Source: Conoideocrella luteorostrata
Lineage: Eukaryota; Ascomycota; Sordariomycetes; Hypocreales; Clavicipitaceae
Assembly (NCBI GenBank): GCA_032433595.1
Contig: JASWJB010000129.1
Coordinates: 1 to 64,000 of the forward strand
DNA length: 64,000 nucleotides
Direction of reading: 5' to 3'
A program made the position numbers and the translations under genes. Positions 33,328-43,569 of this stretch are shown here, in pieces (the first letter of the stretch is position 1; each line of letters begins with the position of its first letter). The notes beneath the pieces are model-generated. The model made no database searches and was not told where the DNA came from. It worked only from the letters and a program-made list of their open reading frames with translations.

Positions 33328-34066
33328 GATGAAGAGGGCGGTGGGAGGTCAGCTGGTCAGCTGGGGAAATGGAAGCACGGATAAGATGCTGGAGGATACG
33401 GGAAAAGAGGACAAGGGTGGGTGGGCATTTCAAGGCACGCTCACTCTAGACTAGTCGTAGGGTTAGGTCACATAAACAGTGCACATAACGCGCGTATGGT
33501 GCGCCCTTTTCTCTGAAGAGCGCACCAGACCTTCTTAACTGGCATCATAAAATCATCTACTCCGTATCTATGATGCAATTGACTGTGCAAGAGGGGGCGC
33601 TAAAGCTTGGGCCACACCCCCAACACGCACGAGTCTTTGCCGCGCGGTCAGGGATAGGCGCTTCTAGTCTACAAACTACACGACCGCGCGGTTAATTGAA
33701 GGCCCCCGGGCCGGGGGGTCGTGTGTTGGACTGAAGCTTAGTGGAATATGGGGCTACGGTGGGAGGCATAAAGTTTTGGCATGCCTCCGGATATCTTCTA
33801 TGCTAACATGCGGGTAAGAACTTTATGTCACATACTGTAGTTAGTGGTGAACGCGTGTACCATGATAGAAAGAAGATGATGATGAATAATATTAGCAGCG
33901 GCACAACTATTACGACCTACGTCTACACAAGGCGCACAGAGCTACACAGTTCGGGCTGGCACGGGGGCGAGTAGTTTCATTATTTAATTCCGTGATCCCA
34001 ACTACACTCTAGACGCCCATCTTGAACTGGTCTGTCCGGTTGACGGGCTGAATGCGCAAAGCACCA
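33328..34066. other. Intergenic with small inverted-repeat structures
   Basis: Between about 33600 and 33745 lie nested inverted repeats: GACCGCGCGG (33690) pairs with CCGCGCGGTC (33639), and CGTGTGTTGG with AAGCTT near 33721-33738 pairs imperfectly with 33604-33630. Repeat R copy 2 follows at 33755-33845. Confidence 0.4.
33755..33845 (+). repeat. Dispersed repeat R, copy 2
   Basis: GGGAGGCATAAAGTTTTGGC, CATGCCTCCGG, CATGCGGGTAAGAAC and GTCACATACTGTAG match the order seen at 28740-28865; the middle is shortened. Confidence 0.5.
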
Positions 34067-34813
34067 TTACTCCAAGAGAGAAATGTGCCTCTTGACCAAG
34101 CATATGTCATCGTAGATCTCGAACTGGCCCGCCCGGTTGAATCGCCACTGCTGCATCTCTGCGGGGAAAAACCCTCCTTCCTCCCCATCCACCAGTGCCC
34201 GAACCTCCAGCGTGCTGTCATCGACTAGAATATTGTGATCCACGAGGTCATGCAGCGTGAACACGTACTCGGGTTCCGTGGACCACTTTACCGGCCAGTA
34301 CAGTCTGTCGTCCATCCCAATGACCCATCGCGGCGGCATGACATAGCCGTTGAGGCCCGTGGACTTGCTCTTGAGACCCCGCAGCTGGGGTAACACGATG
34401 TTCTGCACAAAGTCCTCGACATTCTGGAGCACAATGCTCTCGCAGGAGAGGCAGGGGCCAGTGCCGGGCGGCATGCCGTGGGAATCTGGCATCCGACACA
34501 CACTGGCTGCGGAGGAGGCCTGGACGGTCCCCTGCACCAGCTCCGTCTCGATGTAGAGATGGCCGTTCTCGTCATGTCCGTACGAGAGGACGCGCGGGAC
34601 GGGAATAGTGGTCTTTTCCCGCAGAAGCTGGAGCGTGGCGGCCTCGTTGAAGAAGCGCTGCGTCAGTCGGGGGTCGTCAAAGTACGAGCCATCGAGCAGC
34701 CGGGGGCGCTCTGAGACGGGTAGCTCGCGCTTGATAAAGGCCGTGGCCGTGGTGTTGTATGTTTTGCACTCGAAGCGGCAAAGCTCCGTCTCGTCGGGGC
34801 TTCTCTGGGCCAT
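34067..34813 (-). CDS. APH-fold kinase with degenerate catalytic loop
   Basis: Single open frame of 248 residues with ATG start. The N-lobe contains FFNEAATLQLLREKTTIPVP and the hinge YIETELVQGTV. The C-lobe has the catalytic-loop equivalent YVFTLHDLVDHNILVDD, where the usual H-N/G-D is shifted to L-H-D (catalytic Asp and Asn kept, first His lost). The metal-binding motif is ALVDGEEGGFFPAEM instead of IDWEYAGFFP. It is about 250 residues, with the last 30 after the motif not family-like, suggesting a shortened C-terminus. It shares the EKTxIPVPR and GFFP/GFYPEE layout with the gene at 26456-27223. Activity is uncertain. Confidence 0.65.
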   Translation of the reverse strand: MAQRSPDETELCRFECKTYNTTATAFIKRELPVSERPRLLDGSYFDDPRLTQRFFNEAATLQLLREKTTIPVPRVLSYGHDENGHLYIETELVQGTVQASSAASVCRMPDSHGMPPGTGPCLSCESIVLQNVEDFVQNIVLPQLRGLKSKSTGLNGYVMPPRWVIGMDDRLYWPVKWSTEPEYVFTLHDLVDHNILVDDSTLEVRALVDGEEGGFFPAEMQQWRFNRAGQFEIYDDICLVKRHISLLE

Positions 34814-35799
34814 GACGAACGAGACGGTGGTGTACGAGATGGGGATTTTAGATTGTCAATATAGATGCGGAGCAGATCGACGAAACGTACAAGGATACCG
34901 GAGCACAGTAGGCCTCCAGTAATTCCGAGCCAAGAAACAACCAAATCGTGTAGAGTGGTGGACCAGAATTACAGCTGAGGTACTGTAAGAATGTTCATGG
35001 GGGAGAGATGGCCAGCCTTATGTAGAGTACGGAGTAGTGGGGAGGTCGTGAGATTTTGCATGTGCAAGTTAGGGCCTGGCACCAGCAGGCATGCAGAAAG
35101 TTATTCGGCACACTACGCTGTAGAAACAAAGTTTCTATTAGATAGCATAGCGTTTTGGCTAGTTACTTCCCTTGTAAGTTGTGTGAAAGTATGTGTGTGT
35201 GTGTGTGTGGGTGAGTGGGTGGGTGTGCGCATTGCAAAGTACAAGAGCCTATACGAGATACCTACGCTAGCCAATTTCATCGACACGGCAGGCGCAGGGA
35301 AAGCTTCGGATTCGTTTCACGATGCTGCTGAAGCTGATGCTATCGACTCTAATTTACCACGCAAATCCAGCGGACAAAATATGCGGCGGGATAGGGGTTC
35401 TCACCGCCAGGGGCGAGGAAGGGCCGCCGCGACCCTCACGCTGTTCGGTGTGCCTGCGCCTTGTCACGGTTCGGTCAACTGATGCGAGAACTCTTCCTGG
35501 TCGGATGCCCGCTTCAAGTTCATGGGTTATCGACCCCAAATCGCCATAGCGCTCAACCATCTAGAAATCCCGCCGCTCGATGCAATAATATGCAAGTGTC
35601 GCTGAGTAGGTTCTCCTGGGAAGGGCCTGATGAGGATGGCTCATTTGGTGGATGGGCTCCGATGCAAAAAGGGCGGTGGGCAGCGTGCAAAAATTCCGGC
35701 GGGATGAGTGGTCCTCGGCTCGGGTTAGGGCGGAACCTCTGCCCTTGAAACGAGTAAATATCTTGTCAAACAGTAATAGCGTTTACAACAAGTAGGACT
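34814..35799. other. Intergenic
   Basis: No gene. Contains repeat R copy 3, a (GT)n tract near 35190-35210, and two diverged pieces of a repeat with CGGCGGGAT (35381 and 35697) also found near 44665 and 57038. Confidence 0.4.
35040..35125 (+). repeat. Dispersed repeat R, copy 3
   Basis: GGGAGGTCGTGAGATTTTGC, CCTGGCACCAGCAGGCATGC and GGCACACTACGCTGTAG align with copy 1 at 28740. Confidence 0.5.
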
Positions 35800-36000
35800 G
35801 CCGAGGGAAAACGTACCGTTTGAATATATTCAATGAGCTTCCGATGAGCCCCGTTCGAGACAAGGACCAAGGTTGGTTGTGCATAGACAATAAAATGCTC
35901 CGAAAACCCCCGGATTAAATCCATGAATTTCTTGAGCTGCTTGTGGGAGTCCACCGGAAACATCAACCAAGGCACACACATCCCAATAGCTCTGAAAGGG
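35800..36000 (-). repeat. Duplicated 190-bp segment (partner 47811-47995)
   Basis: Read on the minus strand it contains CCTTGGTTGATGTTTC, AAATTCATGGATTT and ACGGTACGTTTTCCCTCGGC in the same order and spacing as 47811-47995. Both look like pieces of one old gene (MDSYKELKKFMDLI against VDSHKQLKKFMDLI), which I do not recognise. Confidence 0.7.
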
Positions 36001-36299
36001 GGGCTGCTGAAAGCTCTCAAGGCAGCCAAATGCCTCGTCATCTAATTAGTGACACGCACGAATGGATTGACGAGATTCCCACCTTCCCTATCTACTATCC
36101 AGCGAAACCACAGCCAAGGTAACGGGCTTGGCGGAATCGGCGGGGAGGGAAGACCCTGTTGAGCTCGACTCTAGTTTGACATTGCGAAAAGACACAGGAG
36201 GTGTAGAATAGGTGGGAGCTTCGGCGCCGCTCAGGTTGTTGTGCATATCAATTGCCGTGATTATTTCTGAGACTGTGGCCCCCATGTCGATGAAGCCAG

Positions 36300-37870
36300 G
36301 GCAGGCCCACAAAGCAGAAGGACGCTTTGCGGCTGCTGCCTCTATCTTCTCTCGACGCTAGTGCCACCAAAGTCTGGTATCCATGTGTACGCCTAGTTAG
36401 CGGTCGTGTGGAGACGCGAGGATAGTTGCGTGTGATGGGCGAAGAAAGTGTGTGGTATGTTGGAATCCCTTGTGAAGTGTACCAGCTTGTATTTTGCCGG
36501 CGCAAACGAAGAGCCGTGGCTGTTGTGCCTATTCCTCGGCCTTGCAGCGCATTCCCCTTCAGGGTTTTGCAGTTGCGCGGTGCTAAAAAGCCTACCGCTA
36601 GGATGGACATATTGTTAATATATCTCCTGCCTCTGTATCCTCTGTCCTACAGGCCTCGATGAAGTCTGCGTTGTAGAATAGATAGACTATTAGCGAGACT
36701 GGCGAGCCTTGTGGAATTCCTGTTTGGATAGGCGGCGAAGGCTGTACATTCCTGTAGCCTCAAGGTCGTACAGCGATAGCGGGGGAACGAATATACCCAG
36801 CATATGATATTCTCGCTGACTTGGCGCTTACAGAGGTTGTGCAGAAGCCGTTCTCACGAAACGTTATTGTGTACCGTACAGACGTCGAGTAGAAGTAACT
36901 TTACCCTCGGGCCAGGCCTTGTGTATTCGCTGGAGGAGGAAATGTATGGCGTGTTCTGTTGATGCGAGTCTCCAACAGCCTGTGTGTTGGCTCAGGAAGA
37001 GTTCATAATGTACATTAGCTAGGTAGGCACGTCAGTTCGCAATAATGGCTCCGGGGCTTTCTTTCCCTAATGTATTAAGTACGGCGATGGGTCTGTATGC
37101 CCTTGGCTGCGTGTAGTTGTCCTTGCGTAGTTTCCTTAAGGCTTCTGTGACTGTATTCTTGAAATACCTAGAACAATAGCCCTGTTGAAAGCAGGCGTTG
37201 AAGAGGGCGTGGAGGCTCGCGAGGAGCATATCGAGTGTCTGATGCGAGATGTTATTAGTGATTCTGTCTAAGCATGGGGTCTTGTTTGGGGATGCTCTGC
37301 GTACTGTTCTTTCCATCTCCACGAGAGTCATGTTGGGGCATTCGATTGGTGACGGATATTCAGTCTCCGATATCCAAGAGACCAGCCCGGCATGGCGGTG
37401 GAAAGACGAATTGTCGTAGCAGCCTCTGCCTTGTCTTCCGGTGGTGTTTAGGCAAACAATCTATTATGCTTCATAAGTTCTGGACTACAGGCTGGTGATA
37501 GATAGATCGTGTCACTTCTTGGCCGCCTATTTGACCACCTTCCAGAGGTCCGACTTACTGCGAAGACGATGATTCCTTTACCCTTGGGCGATGATCGTTC
37601 AGGAGAGTCGTCTGGATAAGTCGGCCCTTTCTGTTGCGCGCCTGGCGATACGCCTTCTAGCCAGCAGGGTCTTGCCTGGTTCTAGTACGTCGGTGTGTTG
37701 TCGACCAGAGCAGGTGGTAAAGGTCAAGTCGCCTAGTGCAATGATCTCGTGATGTTGATCTACCGCGCGGAGGGTGTTGGCTAGGGTCAAGAAAGTGTTA
37801 GTTTTAGACATTAAGGATACAGATGCTTATGCTTGTGAGGGGATTGCGGATAGTGAGAGTGATTGAGATA
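36300..37870 (-). mobile_element. Tad-type non-LTR retrotransposon relic (endonuclease and reverse transcriptase)
   Basis: Across several frames on the minus strand the translation follows a fungal LINE. An endonuclease piece (ANTLRAVDQHHEIIALGD, 37780-37720) is followed by the RT N-terminal region RRASPNKTPCLDRI, LFNACFQQGYCSRYFK and NYTQPRAYRPIAVLNTLGK (37331-37050). Next come STEHAIHFLLQRIHKAWPEG (about 36960-36900), then NMSILAVGFLAPRNCKTLK (about 36600) and a terminal part containing MDTRLWWH and REKIEA near 36350. Multiple stops and frameshifts interrupt it. No 3' poly(A) or intact end is visible, so this is a fossil fragment. Confidence 0.8.
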
Positions 37871-38537
37871 TACGAGACAGTCCAGGGGTGCTGGCGTCGA
37901 GCTGTTTGTGAATATAGAGAAGCATACCCTTGTCTCAGAATCAGCAAAGTAGGTAAGTTGGAAGTGATTTTTGAGGGGGTGGTAGGTTGTGTCGATAAAT
38001 TGATTGCAAGGATGTCATATTCAAGGACTCGAGAGCTAGAGAAGAGGCTTACAAGGACGACGTCGTTTGACTTGTAGACATTGTACTGTAAGTTTCGTAG
38101 CTCGCGGTGCTACCGACTTCGACGCGAGGCGGGGGATACGGCATCTCTCTGGGGGTTGGTCCAGCCATGGGTAGAGTTGCTGTTTTGGCCCATGTTAAAG
38201 GCTCGAGTGACACATCTCGTCGCTCAGCGGTGCAGATACCTGGCAGTGGTGACATGTAGGATGGAAGGTGCTGGCGGACCATGTAGAGGACCGCAGCTCG
38301 GCTGATTAGTGCAGTAATAGTGACCGAGCTACTCCGTAAACTATAGTGACAGGCCGGCAGTGAAAGACTTGCGGCGAAAGGCACTCATGTCGTCCATCGC
38401 CCATCCTCAGTGACCATCTATCAGAGCCCATCCATCTGAGCCCATCCTCCACCTGCACATCTAAGCTCGGTGCAGAGTTGCGCGCCCGGCGTATTTTCTC
38501 ATTAAGCGCCGCCGCCGCATTCGTATTCAAGTAAGCT
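37871..38537. other. Intergenic
   Basis: No supported gene; TACTCCGTA at 38330. Confidence 0.4.
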
Positions 38538-38609
38538 ATCGACAACTTAATTGAGGTATTTAGGGGAAGCGGCAGAGTGCGTGTCTCGACTAATCTATTA
38601 GGCGCGTGG
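38538..38609 (+). repeat. Hairpin element H, copy 3 (degenerate)
   Basis: ATCGACAACTTAATTGAG, GGCAGAGTGCGTGTCTCGAC and TAATCTATTAGGCGCGTGG align along the whole consensus, but the arms have diverged. Confidence 0.6.
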
Positions 38610-38812
38610 TATCATCGTGCTGCTGTATATACTAATCCCACGCCATCGTAGTCAAATTATCTCCCTACTTCACAATACTTGACTTGAGCTTCTACAAGAA
38701 GAATGTAATGAGTCTAGTCGTTTTTAGCGCATCACATTACCTTTCTTTGACGACACAGACGGCGGGCTGGCATATGATGGTCTGGGCCTCTTGGAACACG
38801 CTCGCTCGGTGC

Positions 38813-40480
38813 TCACGGATGGAAAGCTCGATGCAAGCTCGCTGACGGTTCATCAACGCAGGCAACAAGCGACTCTTGGCTACCATGTTGGGAATCATCA
38901 AGACCAACGAGGTACTGTAGACCATCTGTGGGCACAGTATCGTCGTCAGAGGCATCTAAATGGGTGGTGGTCTCGGCAACATGTTGCTGCAAGGCATCGT
39001 CTGCGTCTTGCAAGGCACTGTAGTTGGCGTATTGAACAGAAGAAGCAGGATCATAGGCAAGATGTTCTGCCACATCTATATTCTTGTGGCTTGCCCCGTC
39101 TGACTGAGACGACGTTCGGGTGTTTGCCCCTTGAATGAAGCCGTTGCGGTGTCGGCGCGCTAGATCTCTGGCATTCCTGAAAGCGGCAGCACCCGTAAAA
39201 AACGACTAGTGATCATGGGTGAGGGCGTATGGTCCCATTGGTGTCATGTGGTACTCCGCTCCGCTCGACGCCGCAGTCGCATGATGCGCATAGAGCTGAA
39301 GAGTGCCTGTGCCCGTGTGATAGGTCGAGTTGAAGGTATAGGCATCGTCATCATATACCGGCTCGTCATTGCCTTAGTTCTGCAAGCTATGCATGGCACG
39401 AGCACCAACGGCTCCGTCTAGACAGGCCTGCCTCTTTGCCACGTCGGTACCTCCCCGTGGAGCTTTGGCCACGACAAAGAAGTTGGGTGCCACCGGGGCG
39501 CGATCATGGCTCGTGGGGGTGTTTTTTTTGCCTAGATCCCGCCGCACATCTTTATGGATGTCTTGTGGGTACGCTCCATCGTAGCTTTCGGGCACCGCGT
39601 CAACCGTCTTCCCGTTGGTAATGTTCGTGTAGTGGAGATTCCCCTCGTTTGGGATATCTGATGATGGGACAAATATTATCAGAAGTACGGCACCCGGGAC
39701 CTCTCCTTCGAAAATTACGTGACTATTGACCTTGCTAAAGTGTTCAAAGGTCAAGGGCAAGAAATGGGATAGTGAAAGGGATGCATGAGTAGCCAGCAAA
39801 GCCCGAGAAATATCGTCTATATTTCCAGTTCAGGTGTCGAGCGATAATCAGAATATCCATATCCCTCAGGGTATATTCCGTTGTCGATAAGATCCTGCTC
39901 GAAGTTTCTAGTGTATGCAGATGATCTCTTGGACCGCGGCGAAACACTGGTGGCCTTTGTGGATGACTTGGTCCGGCTCCGGCGGCTTGAGGTAGTTGAC
40001 GATGGACTGGAGTTCATTTCTGCGGCGGCGGCGACGTCTTTCGGTTCGGGATACCAGTCAAACTTCAACTTACTTGTGCGTCCTGGTACCCGGTTCAATA
40101 TTGATTGACCTTCTCCGTGAAGATGACTTAGATCCGGGCCACCCTGTTTTGCGAACCGAGCAAGACTTGTTGTTGTAACGAGCCCAGTAGGCGTGGAGCG
40201 TATTGCACCGCGTTTCGAACTGCTTCGTCGATCACTCTCCCGCAAAGTGCGAGGCGTAAGCCAAATTTTGGACAGATTATCTCAAAAAAACGGCGGAAAG
40301 TTGGACGTCTGGCGTACAACTGTGGATTTGGCAGGCGTTGCTGACGGGTCATGTCGTTCGGGATCAACGGCAGGCCTGGCCCTTTTGACTATTTGGTCGC
40401 TTGGGGTTGTTGGCTCCTCAGAGCGCTTTCGTTTTCCATCTCGTAGTTTTGCCTTGAGTGAGGAGGCACAGTTGAAATGG
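38813..40480 (-). pseudogene. Large fungal PD-(D/E)XK-like / DUF7924-type gene, broken
   Basis: Homology to a widespread ascomycete family extends over 1.6 kb. The basic N-terminus (KRKRSEEPTTPSDQ, about 40470) is followed by DNLSKIWLTPRTLRE, YTRNFEQDLIDNGIYPEGY (39905), DIPNEGN, TVDAVPESYDGAYPQDIH (39600), RAPVAPNFFVVAKAPRGG and KRQACLDGAVGARAMHSLQN (39390). STYHTGTGTLQLYAHH and an acidic Ser/Asp-rich tail end the match near 38813. Lesions are TGA for Trp in the N-terminal FFW motif, a frameshift at about 39820, TAA for Tyr after MHSLQN, and a TAG near 39206. The putative core is also altered: PD reads PE, and the ExK-type EAK reads VAK. Confidence 0.8.
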
Positions 40481-40681
40481 GGGGTCGCGCGGCAGGCAGC
40501 CTGTTTTAGGTTGACTTATCGGGAGAAATTGGTATGGCGGGCATCGATCGGGGCCGAAGACTAGAAGCCGAAGCTGCCCTTAAGACTGGCACACTCGCAG
40601 CCAATCGGCCCAGCTCCCTCACAGCTCACATGGCCACTGGCATGCAATAGCTGGACCGAAAGCAGCGCTTGCAAGCGGGCA

Positions 40682-40752
40682 AGCGACAAATTAATCGAGA
40701 CATTCGGCACGGCGGCAGAATGGCCCCAAGTCTCGATTAATCGGTCGGGCGC
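40682..40752 (+). repeat. Hairpin element H, copy 4
   Basis: GCGACAAATTAATCGAGACA, a short GC-rich loop, AAGTCTCGATTAATCGG and TCGGGCGC. Both stem arms are intact. It lies about 200 bp upstream of the 38.8-40.5-kb pseudogene. Confidence 0.8.
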
Positions 40753-41335
40753 AGAGTTGGTGTTGGCGGGGAAAGATGGGGAGACTACTCCGTACTACGG
40801 GAGGGAAACTCGGACAACGTCCTCACACCCTGTACTCTACTCCCTGTACCATGTAGCATTTCAACGGCTCAAAGGTGCTCTCTGCTACGCCTGGAGACAC
40901 AGCCTCGATATTTGCGAGGCACTTCCTGGCCGTCATGATTCGCTTGGTAAGCACCATGCGCCGCGTACGACGAGCATCCGCCTGCCATTTCAACCGCGCC
41001 ATTATCCGCCCTGCCAACGTTGAAATGCGGTAGCGTCGATCCCTCGTGTCTCGCAGTCGTCATCCGCAGCCAGAAGAATTACTCCTACCCGCCGGCGTTC
41101 TTGTTGATGAAGAGAAGATTCCACAACACAACTTCAACCATTTTTACCTGGCAAATCCGGGAGATGTTCTACTGAATTAGATTCCAGCTGATATGCAAGA
41201 TGGACTGTGCCACTACGTCGACGGTTTGGCTGGCGCGAGATGGCAAAAGGTGTGTGTGTATACTTGTTCCAAAAAACTTCTATGCGCGTCCTGCATACTG
41301 TGGCTAATTTAAAAAATAAAAAATAAAGCAGCGCC
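40753..41335. other. Intergenic
   Basis: No supported gene; includes TACTCCGTA at 40786. Confidence 0.4.
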
Positions 41336-42602
41336 ACGATCGATACTTTGCCATTAAAATCCGCAATTGCGATACCGCGGCCGAAGACGCCTCATATGAG
41401 CTCGACATGAGCCGCCACTTGGATTCGACAGAGAGCAAACATCGTGGGCGAGGCATACTCGGCACGGCGGTCGCGGGAAGCGAGATCAAGTCAAGTTGAG
41501 GAGATACGCACCTTGTGCTTGTGTTTGAGCCACTCAGAAAGCCGCTATGGCTATTTCGAAGGCAGATCACACAGCAGGAGCGAACTACGCTGAACAATCT
41601 GCCTCTTTTCAAGGCATATGTTCGTATCTTGCTTGAAGGATTGGACTATATGCACACAGAAGCCAACTTTATCCACACTGGTCGATTGGCTACGATAGCT
41701 ATACCAAATTGAATGAATGGTTCACTGACGCAAGGCCCCCCAGAGTTGAAGCTCGATAACATCATGGTTGCCATTGAAGATGCATCAACCGTCGAAGACT
41801 TTGTCAAGGGCCAAGAATCTCACACCGTGGCATGTAAAACCGTTGGCGATTACGCCATCTACCGCTGCCACAATGACCGTAGGCCAATTCTCAAAAATAC
41901 CAGAAACCTCCTCCCGTACATTGCCGACTTTGGCCTCGCGCAGTATGGCAATAAGCCAGAGCCCCTCGTCCACCCCTTCCAACCGGACTAGCACCGCGCT
42001 CCAGAGGTGATTCTTGGGACTGGGTGGAGATACAGCGCTGACATGGGGAACTTTGGCGCAATGGTGAGCTCCAGCGATTGGGGCTTTGGGCCGTATTTGA
42101 CATTTCGCCAATGTTCTAGATATGGGATCTATTGGCCGGACACTCTCTATTTGAACAGCTCAAGGCGCAGCCCTACTCTGCCACTCAACACCTCGCTGAC
42201 ATGGTATCTCTTCTCGGGGATATCCCCCCTTCTCTAATCTCACAAGAGAGGAAAATGCGCCATTGGAACTGGTCTCCAGCTGCGGTCAATACAGATGACA
42301 AATTATGCTGTAATACAGCCGAGTATTATGGCGGCCCATTCTCCCACGATAGTGGTGAGTTTTCGCTAACCCCGCCTTAAATTTTGACCAACATGTTTAA
42401 CATTTTAGGCACATTTACTCATCCTAAGTTAATCTCGCAGGCTCGACGTCTAGAAACGGAGCTTCCAGAATGTATAGTTGAGGACGAAAGTAGCTGGCTA
42501 TTTCTCAAGTTTATACGGAGAATGCTTTGTTGGGTACCTGAAGAGCGTGCCGCCGCCTCCGAAATGCTGAACGATGCCTGGCTAAAGAGAAGAACTTGTT
42601 GA
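41336..42602 (+). pseudogene. SRPK-like Ser/Thr kinase, two nonsense codons, introns preserved
   Basis: The frame starting RYFAIKIRNCDTAAEDASYE gives the N-lobe, VLVFEPLRKPLWLFRR the hinge, YVRILLEGLDYMH helix E, LKLDNIMVAIED the catalytic loop, PYIADFGLAQ the DFG motif and VILGTGWRYSAD the C-lobe. This layout is typical of fungal SR-protein-kinase-like genes. Three introns with correct GT..AG ends keep the frame: 41681-41743, 42064-42119 and 42355-42408. The last exon ends LNDAWLKRRTC. Two in-frame stops break it (TGA after IKSS, about 41497; TAG after HPFQPD, about 41990). The splice in the catalytic loop gives HTE-LKLDN where HTD/HRD is expected. Likely a recently inactivated gene. Confidence 0.75.
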
Positions 42603-43079
42603 ATATGGTGCGGGGATACACCTACCGGGCTCTGCGGGTAGAGCGTGTGTGCGTGTGCGCTCTAGGGGCTGCAAAATCGTTTCGTAGCTACCTGTTTTTT
42701 GCAAATGCCGCCTATAATCCAGCAACTTGTGTACATCAGCAGCCACCACGCTTTTTGATCATGGAAAGCTATATCTACATAGTATTTATAGCACTTATAT
42801 AGTTATTCCCAGCTCTTCCCGTGTGTGATTTCCCAGTTTCCAATGCGGAATCTTTACCCGCCGGCGCCGCTATTCGTGGATAAGCGCTATAGAGGTTAAT
42901 ACATATATATAATACTCCGTACTCCGTACATAGGAAATACTAACTAACGCACAACTAGCGTATTTTACGTGTCTACATTGTGTGTATTAGTATGTGGCAG
43001 GCTAGGGGAGCGGGTAAATGTTGCTGATTTCGCGGATCCCGGGCGGTTTTTCGAGTGGCAAGCCTTTTTTTTTTTGGGC
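42603..43079. other. Intergenic
   Basis: No gene. Two overlapping TACTCCGTA copies at 42913 and 42920. Confidence 0.4.
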
Positions 43080-43560
43080 CCCGACCACGAGTAGCTAGCA
43101 GGTTGACTGGCCCGCCGCCCCTGTTTTTGTTCTTGGCACGGCACGGTGCGCCCCTCGCGCGTAAGCCAGTTAGTCAGTTAGTCCACCCCGGTGGGAAGGA
43201 GATGAGCAAGGGCATGCTGAGTGGAGGGGGCGTGAGAAATTGATCATGGTACGAACTATATTCTGGAACTCACCGTCTTGTGGCTCATTGTGTATGTGTG
43301 TGTTTATGCAGGGCGGCAGCATCGCGGTAGCGGATGGGCAAGGATGAATCCACGGCCATGCTGAGTGGAGGCGCGAAAATTGATCCTGGTACTGCATCCT
43401 ATATTCTGGGACTCACTGTCTGGCTCAGCGTGTATGTATGGATGTGCAGCTGTGCGGGACGATGTCACCGAGGTAGCGGATCGGTAGGGATGAATCCACG
43501 GGCATGCTGAGTGGAGGCGTCAGACATTTATCCTGGTACTACAATATAGTCTAGGGCTCA
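43080..43560 (-). repeat. Composite tandem repeat, inverted copy of 30340-30870
   Basis: The GC-rich tail (CCCGCCGCCCCTGTTTTTGT, GGCACGGCACGGTGCGCCCC, CGCGCGTAAGCCAGTTAGTC) is followed by three units with CATGCTGAGTGGAGG at 43213, 43357 and 43503 (periods 144 and 146). This is the mirror order of the copy at 30340-30870. Confidence 0.8.
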
Positions 43561-43569
43561 CTATCTAGC

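Noticed and set aside
33600..33745. Possible tRNA or small structured RNA around GACCGCGCGG...CCGCGCGGTC
   Set aside because: No T-loop or anticodon arm; better explained as nested inverted repeats of a small decayed element.
36088..36312. Possible independent 74-codon gene below the LINE
   Set aside because: Its start overlaps LINE-derived sequence and there is no recognisable protein; left as flank.
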